Origin: JAHJQZ01 sp963676075 | GTDB taxonomy: Bacteria > Pseudomonadota > Alphaproteobacteria > Rhizobiales > Devosiaceae | Direction: 5' to 3' | Assembly (NCBI GenBank): GCA_963676075.2 | Contig: CAXXNZ010000031.1 | Coordinates: 124,001-188,000, forward strand | DNA: 64,000 bases | Part shown: piece by piece, positions 9,295-16,313 of the stretch | Position numbering within the stretch: position 1 is the first letter of the stretch | Layout: every line of letters begins with the position of its first letter | Position numbers and translations under genes: made by a program | Notes under the pieces: model-generated | Told to the model about the DNA's origin: nothing | Database searches by the model: none | The model's input: only the letters and a program-made list of their open reading frames with translations

Positions 9295-10319
9295 CGTGTT
9301 TTCTTCCAGACGAGAAAGACGAAAAGCGGCGCGCCGATCATGGCGGTGACGAGCCCGGTCGAAATTTCCTGTGGTTGCAAGGCCATGCGCGCGACTGTGT
9401 CGACGGCCGTCAGATAGGCCGCGCCGGCGAGGGCGGAAAACGGCACGATCAACCGGTAGTCCGACCCGGCAAACAGGCGCACGGCATGCGGAATGACCAG
9501 GCCGATGAAGCCGAGCGGTCCGGCAAGGGTAACGGCGCTCGCCGTCAGCACCACGACAACGGCGAGCAGCATCAGCTTGAGATGTCCGGTCTTGACGCCA
9601 AGTCCGGCCGCCACTTCGTCGCCCATCGACAGGACCGTCACCTGCCGCCCGAGCAGCAGACCGGCAATGAGCGCAACGAAAAGAGGCGGTCCGGCATAGA
9701 TCAGAAGACCGAGATCGCGCCCGGCCAGCGAGCCGGTCAGCCAGACCCTGAGCTGATCGAAGCCGTCCTCGTTCATGATGTGCATCAACGAGATGAAGGC
9801 GCCGAGAAAGGCGGTTACGGCGGCGCCGGACAGGGTCAGTGTTGCTGGCGTCGCGCCGCCTGGCGCCCAGACAGCGATGCCGTAGACGACGACAGCGGCC
9901 ACGAGCGCACCAGCGGCTGCGATGACCGGCAACCAGACCGGAGACGAAATGCCGAACAGATTCAGAGCCGTAACGACGGCAAAGCTGGCGCCGGCCATCA
10001 GTCCGAGAATGCCGGGATCGGCAAGCGGGTTGCGTGTCACACCCTGCATCAACGCCCCGGCGACCGAGATCGCAGCACCGACAACGACAGCGAGAATGGC
10101 GCGCGGCAGTCTCAGGTCCCAGATGATGATATGGTCGAAGACCTTGTCATTCTTGTGCAACAGGGCCTCAAACACGGTCGAGAGCGGCAGCTGCTTGGCG
10201 CCCACGGCAATGTGGACTGCCATTGTCAGCACGATGACGACGCACATGATCAGAGCTGCACCGGCGGGCGCGATGCGGCGGAGATTGGTTGGTCGGGCGA
10301 CCTCCTCGACGTCAGCCAT
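9291..10319 (-). CDS. FecCD-family ABC permease (first subunit)
   Basis: A 342-residue membrane protein with FecCD signatures: DLRLPRAILAVVVGAAISVAG, NPLADPGILGLMAGASFAV and GPLGFIGLVIPHAVRLF. The ATG chosen begins MADVEEVARP and lies inside the last codons of the ATPase gene, an 8-base overlap. A longer frame adds eight residues and seems less likely. The order ATPase, permease, permease, binding proteins on one strand fits a single importer complex in the inner membrane. Confidence 0.91.
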   Translation of the reverse strand: MADVEEVARPTNLRRIAPAGAALIMCVVIVLTMAVHIAVGAKQLPLSTVFEALLHKNDKVFDHIIIWDLRLPRAILAVVVGAAISVAGALMQGVTRNPLADPGILGLMAGASFAVVTALNLFGISSPVWLPVIAAAGALVAAVVVYGIAVWAPGGATPATLTLSGAAVTAFLGAFISLMHIMNEDGFDQLRVWLTGSLAGRDLGLLIYAGPPLFVALIAGLLLGRQVTVLSMGDEVAAGLGVKTGHLKLMLLAVVVVLTASAVTLAGPLGFIGLVIPHAVRLFAGSDYRLIVPFSALAGAAYLTAVDTVARMALQPQEISTGLVTAMIGAPLFVFLVWKKTR

Positions 10320-11190
10320 AAACCACTCGCGGCGGCTGCACATGCCGCTTTGGCAGGGGCACGCAGACCGGGCGCCCGGAGGCGTTGTCGACGATGACCG
10401 TGGCGTCGAGATCGAACACCGTCTTTAGGGTCTCCGCGTTGAAAATGTCAGCGACAGCGCCGCGTGACACGATCTTTCCGTTTTTCATCATGACGAGATA
10501 GTCGGCATAGGCAGCGGCGAGGTTGAGTTCGTGCAAAACGATCACCAGCGTGCGCCGCTCGGCATGGGCGAGCTGGGTCAAAAGGTTCATGAGGTCGACC
10601 TGCACCTTGAGGTCCAGGAAAGTGGTCGGCTCATCGAGCAGGATCAGGTCGGTTTCCTGAGCCAGCACCATGGCGATCCAGCAGCGTTGGCGTTGGCCGC
10701 CCGACAGGCTGTCGACGGGCCGATCGGCGAAATCCGTTATATCGGCAGTCTGCATGGCGCGGTTGACGGCGTCCTCGTCGGCGCGGGTCCATTGCCGGAT
10801 CAGCGACTGGTGCGGAAAGCGGCCCTGGGCGACCAACTCGCGTACGGTCAACCCTTCCGGCGTCACCGGCCCTTGCGGCAGCAGGCCAAGCTTGGCGGCG
10901 ACCTCGCGGGTATTGGATGAAAACACGTCCTTGCCGTCGAGCAGGGCGGTGCCCCCGCTCGGTTTGAGGATACGGGCCAGTGTTTTGAGAAGCGTCGATT
11001 TTCCGCAGCCGTTCGGCCCGACAAGCGCCGTGATGCAGCCATCCGGGATCGTGAGATCGATGCCGTCGAGCACCGGTGCGTTATCGTAGCCCGCACAGAG
11101 GGTCTTTGCCTGAAGGCGTGACGCCGTCGGTGTACCGACCGCCGGCGCGTCTCCGGAGATCCCTATCAGGTTTGGCGAATCCTTGGCCAT
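10312..11190 (-). CDS. ABC transporter ATPase, FecE/FepC type
   Basis: A 292-residue cytoplasmic ATPase that drives the chelate importer. Walker A GPNGCGKST is at residues 58-66, signature LSGGQ at 162-166, Walker B LLDEP at 184-188, and the switch His is in IVLHELN. The N terminus has about 25 extra residues before the first strand and the C terminus carries a short family-typical tail (VFDLDATVIVDN). It is the first gene of the leftward operon, so the promoter should lie in 11191-11350. No Fur or Irr box is obvious there. Confidence 0.93.
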   Translation of the reverse strand: MAKDSPNLIGISGDAPAVGTPTASRLQAKTLCAGYDNAPVLDGIDLTIPDGCITALVGPNGCGKSTLLKTLARILKPSGGTALLDGKDVFSSNTREVAAKLGLLPQGPVTPEGLTVRELVAQGRFPHQSLIRQWTRADEDAVNRAMQTADITDFADRPVDSLSGGQRQRCWIAMVLAQETDLILLDEPTTFLDLKVQVDLMNLLTQLAHAERRTLVIVLHELNLAAAYADYLVMMKNGKIVSRGAVADIFNAETLKTVFDLDATVIVDNASGRPVCVPLPKRHVQPPRVVYG

Positions 11191-11332
11191 GAGGCGAATG
11201 CACTTGTCCCAACTGTGGGACCAGCCGGATATGCGGGAATCTTACCGCACGCCGCGCGCATGGTGGCGCGGCGCTGGCGCGTTCGATCCCGATCATCGAG
11301 GGTCAAGGTCCCGATCATCGATGGGCTCAGGC

Positions 11333-11572
11333 CTATGGGACTGAACGCGCAATATCAACTTTTCTCTGGTCAGGATGGAATGATTCTAGACTGGGGCCCT
11401 GCGCAATCTGCCCGCTCTCTCCAACTCGCAATGAACGAAGACGAGACAAGTGCATCATCAAGTGAGCGGCCGGCGGGCTGTTGGCGTCAATCATGGCATT
11501 AATCCTGGTGCTCAGCCCTCCACGAGAACGACCGATGGCGTGTTCGGAAACAGCGACCCGATCAGCTGACAC
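11333..11572 (-). mobile_element. IS5-family transposase remnant
   Basis: The minus-strand reading frame contains HAIGRSRGGLSTRINAMIDA, which closely resembles the IGRSRGGLTTKIHA segment conserved in IS5-family (IS427-like) DDE transposases. Only this short core is recognisable. The residues that should follow (a RFxLTxGQ-like stretch) are not there and no terminal inverted repeats are visible. The element is therefore dead and truncated on both sides. Its edges are uncertain and the coordinates give only the readable frame. Confidence 0.55.
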
Positions 11573-11605
11573 TTCACATCGGTTGGATCAAATCGTGCCG
11601 TCGCT

Positions 11606-11809
11606 TCACTTCTGAAACCTCTCCGGAGTGAATAACAGCAGCGCCTGACACGGAATCCCACTTACGCGTTCAAACTCAGGACGTAGATCATCGAACCTCT
11701 GGCGGATGAAACGCCCAGTTTCACCACGCACTGGGTGTTCTGAAAATGCGTCGAGGATCGACCCGAAGCGCATGGAGATCGCGCTTTTTCCATGACGGTT
11801 GGCGACCGC
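11606..11809 (-). pseudogene. Decayed reading frame of unknown origin
   Basis: A 67-codon frame closed by stops on both sides reads like real coding sequence: ANRHGKSAISMRFGS, then HPVRGETGRFIRQRFDD, then LRPEFERVSGIP, ending FTPERFQK. It has no start codon with a Shine-Dalgarno sequence and its N-terminal side is cut by a stop. I do not recognise the family. Its place next to the transposase fragment suggests the two decayed together. Confidence 0.3.
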
Positions 11810-11884
11810 TCACGCATAAGAGCGACAATGCCTTCTGGACCGGTAGTCGGGCGGCATAGGTGTAGAGGACTATATTCCGCCTAT

Positions 11885-11901
11885 TTTAGAAGCGTTATAA
11901 G
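11885..11901 (+). promoter_or_regulatory. Candidate Irr box (iron control element)
   Basis: TTTAGAA-GCG-TTATAAG resembles the rhizobial iron control element TTTAGAA-N3-TTCTAAA: the left half is exact and the right half differs at two positions. It lies about 200 bases upstream of the plus-strand importer operon. Irr regulates iron genes through such sites in Rhizobiales and Rhodobacterales. Assignment here is inference from similarity and context. Confidence 0.35.
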
Positions 11902-11965
11902 ATGTTGATTTATAAGTTGATTTTGTCGAAAGACCTTCTTACGCATTGATTGCCAGTCGATGGCA

Positions 11966-12088
11966 GGACCTTGAATCCCGTTGATCGATCAGGCGAGGAC
12001 GTCGAAACGCTCATGCACGGGAACCGCTGTTCCCGCGACCAATCTCCTGTTCATTTTCGGGCCACTGCAACCGCCGGACCTTGAATCC
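11966..12088 (+). repeat. 13-bp direct repeat flanking a small hairpin, in the leader of the 12103 operon
   Basis: GGACCTTGAATCC occurs at 11966-11978 and again at 12076-12088, 110 bases apart. Between them CGGGAAC-CGCT-GTTCCCG (12018-12035) can fold into a perfect 7-bp hairpin. The second copy touches the Shine-Dalgarno sequence of the binding-protein gene. This could be a regulatory leader or a trace of a small duplication. Confidence 0.45.
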
Positions 12089-12102
12089 GGAAGGAGACAG
12101 AC

Positions 12103-13185
12103 ATGACCCCGACTCTTGCGCGCGGCCTCGGCGTCGCGGCACTTCTGCTTGGCACGGTGGTGCCGGCTTTTTCCCAGGACATCACCTTCACCGATCAGGA
12201 GGGCCGCGAGGTTTCGCTCGCCGGTCCCGCCGAACGGATTGTCACCATTCCAATGCCGATGGCCTCGTCGGTCATCGCCATCGACGGCGGCACGGACCAT
12301 CTGGCCGGCATGAATCCTGTCTCCAAGGCTGCGATCACCGAAGGCATTCTCGGCAAGATCTTCCCCGAGTCGCGAGACATCAACGACAGCGTGACCGCCG
12401 CGAATTTCGTGCCCAACGTCGAGGAACTGGCCGCCGTCAATCCCGACCTCGTCATCCAGTGGGGCGGGCGCGGCGGCGATCTCGTCGACCCGATCACCAA
12501 TGCCGGCATGACCGCCATGCTGATCCTTTACGGCACCGAGGAGCGGACGCGCGGCTACATGGGCATGACCGCCGAGGCGCTCGGCAAGCCGGAGCGTTTC
12601 GCCGAGCACGAGGTCTGGCGCGACGCGGTGATGAGCGAGATCGAGGCCAAGACCAAGGACATTCCCGAAGGCGAACGCCCCAAGGTCCTGCATTTCAGCC
12701 GCATCCTCAACGGCATGAGCGCTGCCGGCTCGGGCAACAACTACAACGACTGGTACATCAATCTCGTCGGTGGCAAGAACGCGGCCGCCGATCTCGAGGG
12801 CTCCAAGCCGGTCAATGCCGAGCAGGTTGCTGCCTGGGATCCGGACATCATCACACTCAACAATTTCGAGCCCGGCCTGACGGTTCAGGCGGTCTATGAC
12901 GATCCGGTGCTGTCGCTGACCAGCGCCGCCAAGAACCATCGCGTCTACCGCCTGCCGCTCGGCGGCTACCGCTGGGATCCGCCGAACCAGGAATCGCCGC
13001 TGACCTGGATGTGGCTGGCCAACATCGTTCACCCCGAGCTGTTCGACTTCGATCTCAGGGCCGAAATGAAATCGGCCTACAAGACGCTTTACGCCTACGA
13101 GCTCAGTGAAGCCGACATCGACTCCATCCTGTGGATGGACATGCAGGGCGACGCTGCCAATTACGACGCGTTCCAGGCGGATTGA
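12103..13185 (+). CDS. Periplasmic substrate-binding protein of a second FecBCD-type importer
   Basis: A 360-residue exported protein. The signal peptide runs through LLLGTVVPAFSQ, and the mature part begins DITFTDQEGREVSLAGPAERIV, the class III binding-protein start. NPDLVIQWGGRGG and a C-terminal helical SLTSAAKNHRVYRLP segment complete the fold. Strong GGAAGGAG 7 bases before the ATG fixes the start. It differs clearly from the four leftward paralogues. It heads a seven-gene operon of unknown substrate. Its mature part holds many aromatic residues (RGYMGM, NNYNDWYIN), perhaps for a bulky ligand. Confidence 0.9.
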   Translation: MTPTLARGLGVAALLLGTVVPAFSQDITFTDQEGREVSLAGPAERIVTIPMPMASSVIAIDGGTDHLAGMNPVSKAAITEGILGKIFPESRDINDSVTAANFVPNVEELAAVNPDLVIQWGGRGGDLVDPITNAGMTAMLILYGTEERTRGYMGMTAEALGKPERFAEHEVWRDAVMSEIEAKTKDIPEGERPKVLHFSRILNGMSAAGSGNNYNDWYINLVGGKNAAADLEGSKPVNAEQVAAWDPDIITLNNFEPGLTVQAVYDDPVLSLTSAAKNHRVYRLPLGGYRWDPPNQESPLTWMWLANIVHPELFDFDLRAEMKSAYKTLYAYELSEADIDSILWMDMQGDAANYDAFQAD

Positions 13186-13188
13186 GCC

Positions 13189-14253
13189 ATGAGCGCAAGC
13201 GAAGAGGGGCTGGCGAGCTTGGCTCGCCCGTTCGTCCGCATGCCGCGTGCCGTCGCCATTTATGTTGGCGCCATCGTGGTGCTGGCGCTGGTGCTTGTCA
13301 CCGGCGTCAGTGTCGGACGTTACGCGGTCGATCCGGTGCGCATCCTCGACATCGTCGGGCAAAGCCTTGCCGATCCGTTCCGCGATCTCGCCGAGGTTGA
13401 CGAACGTATCGTCATGCTGGTGCGCCTGCCGCGCGTACTGCTGGTGGCCCTGTCCGGCGCGGCGCTCGCGGTGTCGGGGGCGGCGCTGCAGGGCGTGTTC
13501 CGCAATCCGCTCGTCTCGCCGCAGGTGCTCGGCATATCGCAAGGCGCAGCATTTGGCGGCGCCATGGCGATCCTGTTCGGCATATGGGGCCTGCCGCTTC
13601 TGGCCATTGTCTTCCTGTCCGGCCTGTCGGCACTGGCCCTGGTCGGTTTCATCGCCCGCATCAACGGGCGGTCGGAGATCGTCACGGTGATCCTCAGCGG
13701 CATGATCGTCGGGGCCATGTTCTCGGCGCTCGTCTCGCTGGCGCAGTTTCTCGCCGACCCGAACGGGCCACTGCCGGCGATCGTCTACTGGCTGATGGGC
13801 TCGTTTGCCTCGACGACATGGGAGCGCCTCTTCGTTGCCGCGCCAGGACTCGCCGTTGGCATGATCCTGCTCTGGGCGCTGCGCTTCCGCCTCAACGTAC
13901 TGTCTCTCGACGAAGCCGAGGCGCGCAGCCTCGGCGCGCGGCCCGATGTCGAGCGCTGGCTGGTGTTTGCGCTCGTCGCCTTCATCGTCGGCTCCCAGGT
14001 CGCCGTTTCCGGCATCGTCGGCTGGATCGGACTCGTCATCCCGCATGCGGCGCGCCTGATGGTCGGGCACGACCACCGCACGCTGCTGCCGGCCTCGATG
14101 CTGTTGGGGGCGGCCTATCTCGTCGCCGTCGACACCCTCGCACGCACCATGACCGCCGCCGAAATCCCCTTGGGCATCCTCACGGCCCTGGTCGGCGCCC
14201 CGGTCTTCGCCGTGCTCTTGAGAAACCACTATCGCGACAGGACAGCCAAATGA
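13189..14253 (+). CDS. FecCD-family ABC permease
   Basis: A 354-residue membrane permease with VRLPRVLLVALSGAALAVSG, NPLVSPQVLGISQGAAFG and GWIGLVIPHAARLMVG, all diagnostic of FecCD. The operon contains only one permease gene, so the channel must be a homodimer, as in BtuC, rather than the heterodimer of the leftward system. It begins 3 bases after the binding-protein stop, and its own stop overlaps the ATPase start (ATGA). Confidence 0.93.
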   Translation: MSASEEGLASLARPFVRMPRAVAIYVGAIVVLALVLVTGVSVGRYAVDPVRILDIVGQSLADPFRDLAEVDERIVMLVRLPRVLLVALSGAALAVSGAALQGVFRNPLVSPQVLGISQGAAFGGAMAILFGIWGLPLLAIVFLSGLSALALVGFIARINGRSEIVTVILSGMIVGAMFSALVSLAQFLADPNGPLPAIVYWLMGSFASTTWERLFVAAPGLAVGMILLWALRFRLNVLSLDEAEARSLGARPDVERWLVFALVAFIVGSQVAVSGIVGWIGLVIPHAARLMVGHDHRTLLPASMLLGAAYLVAVDTLARTMTAAEIPLGILTALVGAPVFAVLLRNHYRDRTAK

Positions 14254-15005
14254 TCGCGCTCGAAAACGCCACCGTCCGGTTCGGCAGTCGCGCCGTGCTC
14301 GAAAGCCTGAGCGTCGCCGTGCCGATCGGCCGGTCCCTTGCCATTCTCGGCCCGAACGGCCGCGGCAAGACGACGGCCTTGAAGGCCATGCTCGGCTTCC
14401 AGCCCCTCGACACGGGCAGCCGTGTCGCACCGAAAATCGTCGGCTATGTGCCGCAATCGGCAAGCCTCAATCAGCGCTATTCGGTGCGCGACGTGGTCGT
14501 CATGGGGCGCGCGGCCCATCTCGGCCTGTTCGGCCAGCCCGGCCCCGAGGATTTCGACGCGGCGAGCCGGGCGCTTGAGCATGTCGGCATCGCCGCCTTC
14601 GCGGACTGGATGTTCGACCGCCTCTCGGGTGGCGAGCGCCAGCTCGTCCTGCTGGCGCGGGCGCTGGCGACCGGATCGGAGGTGATCGTGCTCGACGAGC
14701 CGGCTGCCGCTCTCGATCTCAGGAACCAGGAGCGGCTGTTGCGGCTGCTCACGGCGCTGAGGGATGAACGCAACCGCGCCATCGCCTTTACCACGCACGA
14801 CCCGAACCACGCCTTCGCCGCCGACGATGCCCTGCTGATGATGCCCGGAGCCGAAACGCTCTGCGGCCCGGTCGACGCGGTGCTGACTTCGGACAATCTC
14901 GAACGGCTCTACGGCGTTGAGATGCGCCACACCACCATCACCGGACCGGACGGACGGACGCGAAACGCCATCCTGCCGGCATTCGCAGGAAAGGAAGCGG
15001 CATGA
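14250..15005 (+). CDS. ABC transporter ATPase of the second importer
   Basis: A 251-residue ATPase. Walker A is GPNGRGKTT at residues 34-42 (Arg where Ser, Cys or Ala is common), the signature is LSGGE, Walker B VIVLDEP and the switch His is in FTTHDPNH. The signature ends in Glu instead of the usual Gln. The start is the ATG overlapping the permease stop. A much longer open frame upstream is only antisense-like shadow. Its stop overlaps the next gene (ATGA), which ties the importer tightly to the unknown genes downstream. Confidence 0.92.
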   Translation: MIALENATVRFGSRAVLESLSVAVPIGRSLAILGPNGRGKTTALKAMLGFQPLDTGSRVAPKIVGYVPQSASLNQRYSVRDVVVMGRAAHLGLFGQPGPEDFDAASRALEHVGIAAFADWMFDRLSGGERQLVLLARALATGSEVIVLDEPAAALDLRNQERLLRLLTALRDERNRAIAFTTHDPNHAFAADDALLMMPGAETLCGPVDAVLTSDNLERLYGVEMRHTTITGPDGRTRNAILPAFAGKEAA

Positions 15006-15619
15006 GCGTCCTGTTCGTTCACTCGCATTACGGCCCGATCCCGAAGGCCATGGTCGGTCCCGCCGGGCGCGGGCGTATCGAGATCGTGCGCGACACCGAG
15101 CTGACCGATGCAAAGATCATCTCGGCAAAGGGCATTGTTACCACGACGCATCTCGACCAGATCGGTTTTGCTGGCCACAAGCAGGCTCTTGCGGACTTCT
15201 TTGCCGATGGCGGGCGCCTTTTCTTCAACGGACACATCCTCAAGCCCTTCGTCGACGGGCTTCAGGCCTATCGGCCGCTGCAATCGCGCAAGCTGGCGGA
15301 CCTGCAGCTTGCACGACTGAGTCCGCACCCGGTGTTCGGCGACATCGATCCCGCCGACATGGCCGTCCGCAAGGGCGTCGCCGGGTTCTACGGACGCGGC
15401 CACAATCCGCTGCCAAAGGGCGCGCGAGCCCTGACCGGGATCGGTCCGCTCAAGGAGCCGATCGACTGGGAATGGGCTCTGCCGAACGGCGGCATGATGT
15501 TCTGCCATGCCGGCAATGATCTGTGGTCGATGGCACCCGAAGGTTCGGACGGGGCAGGGGCCTTCGCCACCCGCATCGTCGACTGGACGTGGGGCGGACT
15601 GAAAGGAGTTGCAGCATGA
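15002..15619 (+). CDS. ThuA/GATase1-like domain protein A (unknown function)
   Basis: A 205-residue soluble protein with no signal peptide. The layout matches the two following proteins: a first strand (VLFVHSHYGPIP), a middle motif TTHLDQIGFAGHKQALADFFADGGRLFFNG, an HPVFGDI segment, and a late strand GGMMFCHAGNDLW. This order suggests a flavodoxin-like class I glutamine-amidotransferase/ThuA-type fold. No Cys-His-Glu catalytic triad is evident. Domain A is the most divergent of the four copies and lacks the WLPG and WH.HG motifs. Start and stop each overlap the neighbours by 4 bases. The role is unknown: it could modify the imported ligand or act structurally with its paralogues. Confidence 0.6.
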   Translation: MSVLFVHSHYGPIPKAMVGPAGRGRIEIVRDTELTDAKIISAKGIVTTTHLDQIGFAGHKQALADFFADGGRLFFNGHILKPFVDGLQAYRPLQSRKLADLQLARLSPHPVFGDIDPADMAVRKGVAGFYGRGHNPLPKGARALTGIGPLKEPIDWEWALPNGGMMFCHAGNDLWSMAPEGSDGAGAFATRIVDWTWGGLKGVAA

Positions 15620-16242
15620 GCATTCTCGCCATCCATCCCGGCGCCTATTACCACATCGAAACGCTCGAAGGCGCCCGATATCAGGGTATGTTCGACGCGT
15701 TGGTGCGCCCCGAAGAGCTGGGCGATGTCGATCTCGCCGCCTTCGATGCCATTCTGGTGCCCTGCCGCACGCCGGCCGACCGCATGACGCCGCACAAGGC
15801 CAAACTCGCTGCCTTTCTCGATGCCGGCGGCACGGTCATCGCCACCGGTGAAAGCGAAAGCCAGCTCTGGCTTCCGGGTATCAGCTTTTCCTCTCAGGAC
15901 ACCAATTTCTGGTGGTGGCTGACGCCGGGCGCCGATCTTGGCGTGCGCATTGCCAAGCCGGAGCATCCGCTCTTCCAGCGGCTCGAACAGCGCGACCTCA
16001 CCTGGCATTTGCATGGCTGGTTCGAGGCGCCCGAAGGCGCCGAAGTTCTGGCCGTCAATGGGGCGGGCAAGCCGATCCTTTACATCGACGAGGTGACGAC
16101 CGGCGGGCAGATGATCCTGACCACGCTCGATCCCTTCTACCATCACGGCTCGCATTTCATGCCGGCGACGACGCGTTTTCTCGATGGCTTCCTGCCCTGG
16201 ATACGCGAAACCTTCGCCGCCACCGCAGTGGAATCCGCCTGA
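15616..16242 (+). CDS. ThuA/GATase1-like domain protein B (unknown function)
   Basis: A 208-residue soluble protein and the cleanest single copy of the domain. It reads DAILVPCRTPADRM, then KAKLAAFLDAGGTVIATGE, then LWLPG, then HPLFQRLEQRDLTWHLHGWFEAPEGAEVL, and later ILYIDE..TGG and TTLDPFYHHG. The His-rich WHLHG and YHHGSHF motifs could bind a metal or an anionic ligand. No signal peptide is present, so it acts in the cytoplasm. The ATG overlaps the previous stop. I know no characterised member with this exact motif set, so only the fold class is suggested. Confidence 0.6.
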   Translation: MSILAIHPGAYYHIETLEGARYQGMFDALVRPEELGDVDLAAFDAILVPCRTPADRMTPHKAKLAAFLDAGGTVIATGESESQLWLPGISFSSQDTNFWWWLTPGADLGVRIAKPEHPLFQRLEQRDLTWHLHGWFEAPEGAEVLAVNGAGKPILYIDEVTTGGQMILTTLDPFYHHGSHFMPATTRFLDGFLPWIRETFAATAVESA

Positions 16243-16313
16243 CACATCAGTTTTCTGGACCGCCCGCGCAAGCGAACGGCCCTTTCGGTTCACATCACAA
16301 AGGACACCCGAAA

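Larger units (their letters stand above)
11191..12102. other. Gene-poor intergenic region between two divergent importer operons
   Basis: This 0.9-kb stretch has no intact gene. It holds a 13-bp direct repeat TCCCGATCATCGA (11287-11299 and 11309-11321), a transposase fragment, a second decayed reading frame, an Irr-like box, and a 13-bp direct repeat with a hairpin between the copies. Both outward operons must be transcribed from here. The debris suggests an old insertion or rearrangement at the junction of the two importers. Confidence 0.6.

Noticed and set aside
9375..10397. A 340-codon plus-strand frame
   Set aside because: It lies opposite a FecCD permease, has shadow composition (many Arg, Gln and Asp), no ribosome site and no motif.
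11989..14463. An 824-codon open frame on the minus strand
   Set aside because: It is antisense to the binding-protein, permease and ATPase genes and has a composition rich in Arg, Asp and His typical of shadows in high-G+C DNA.
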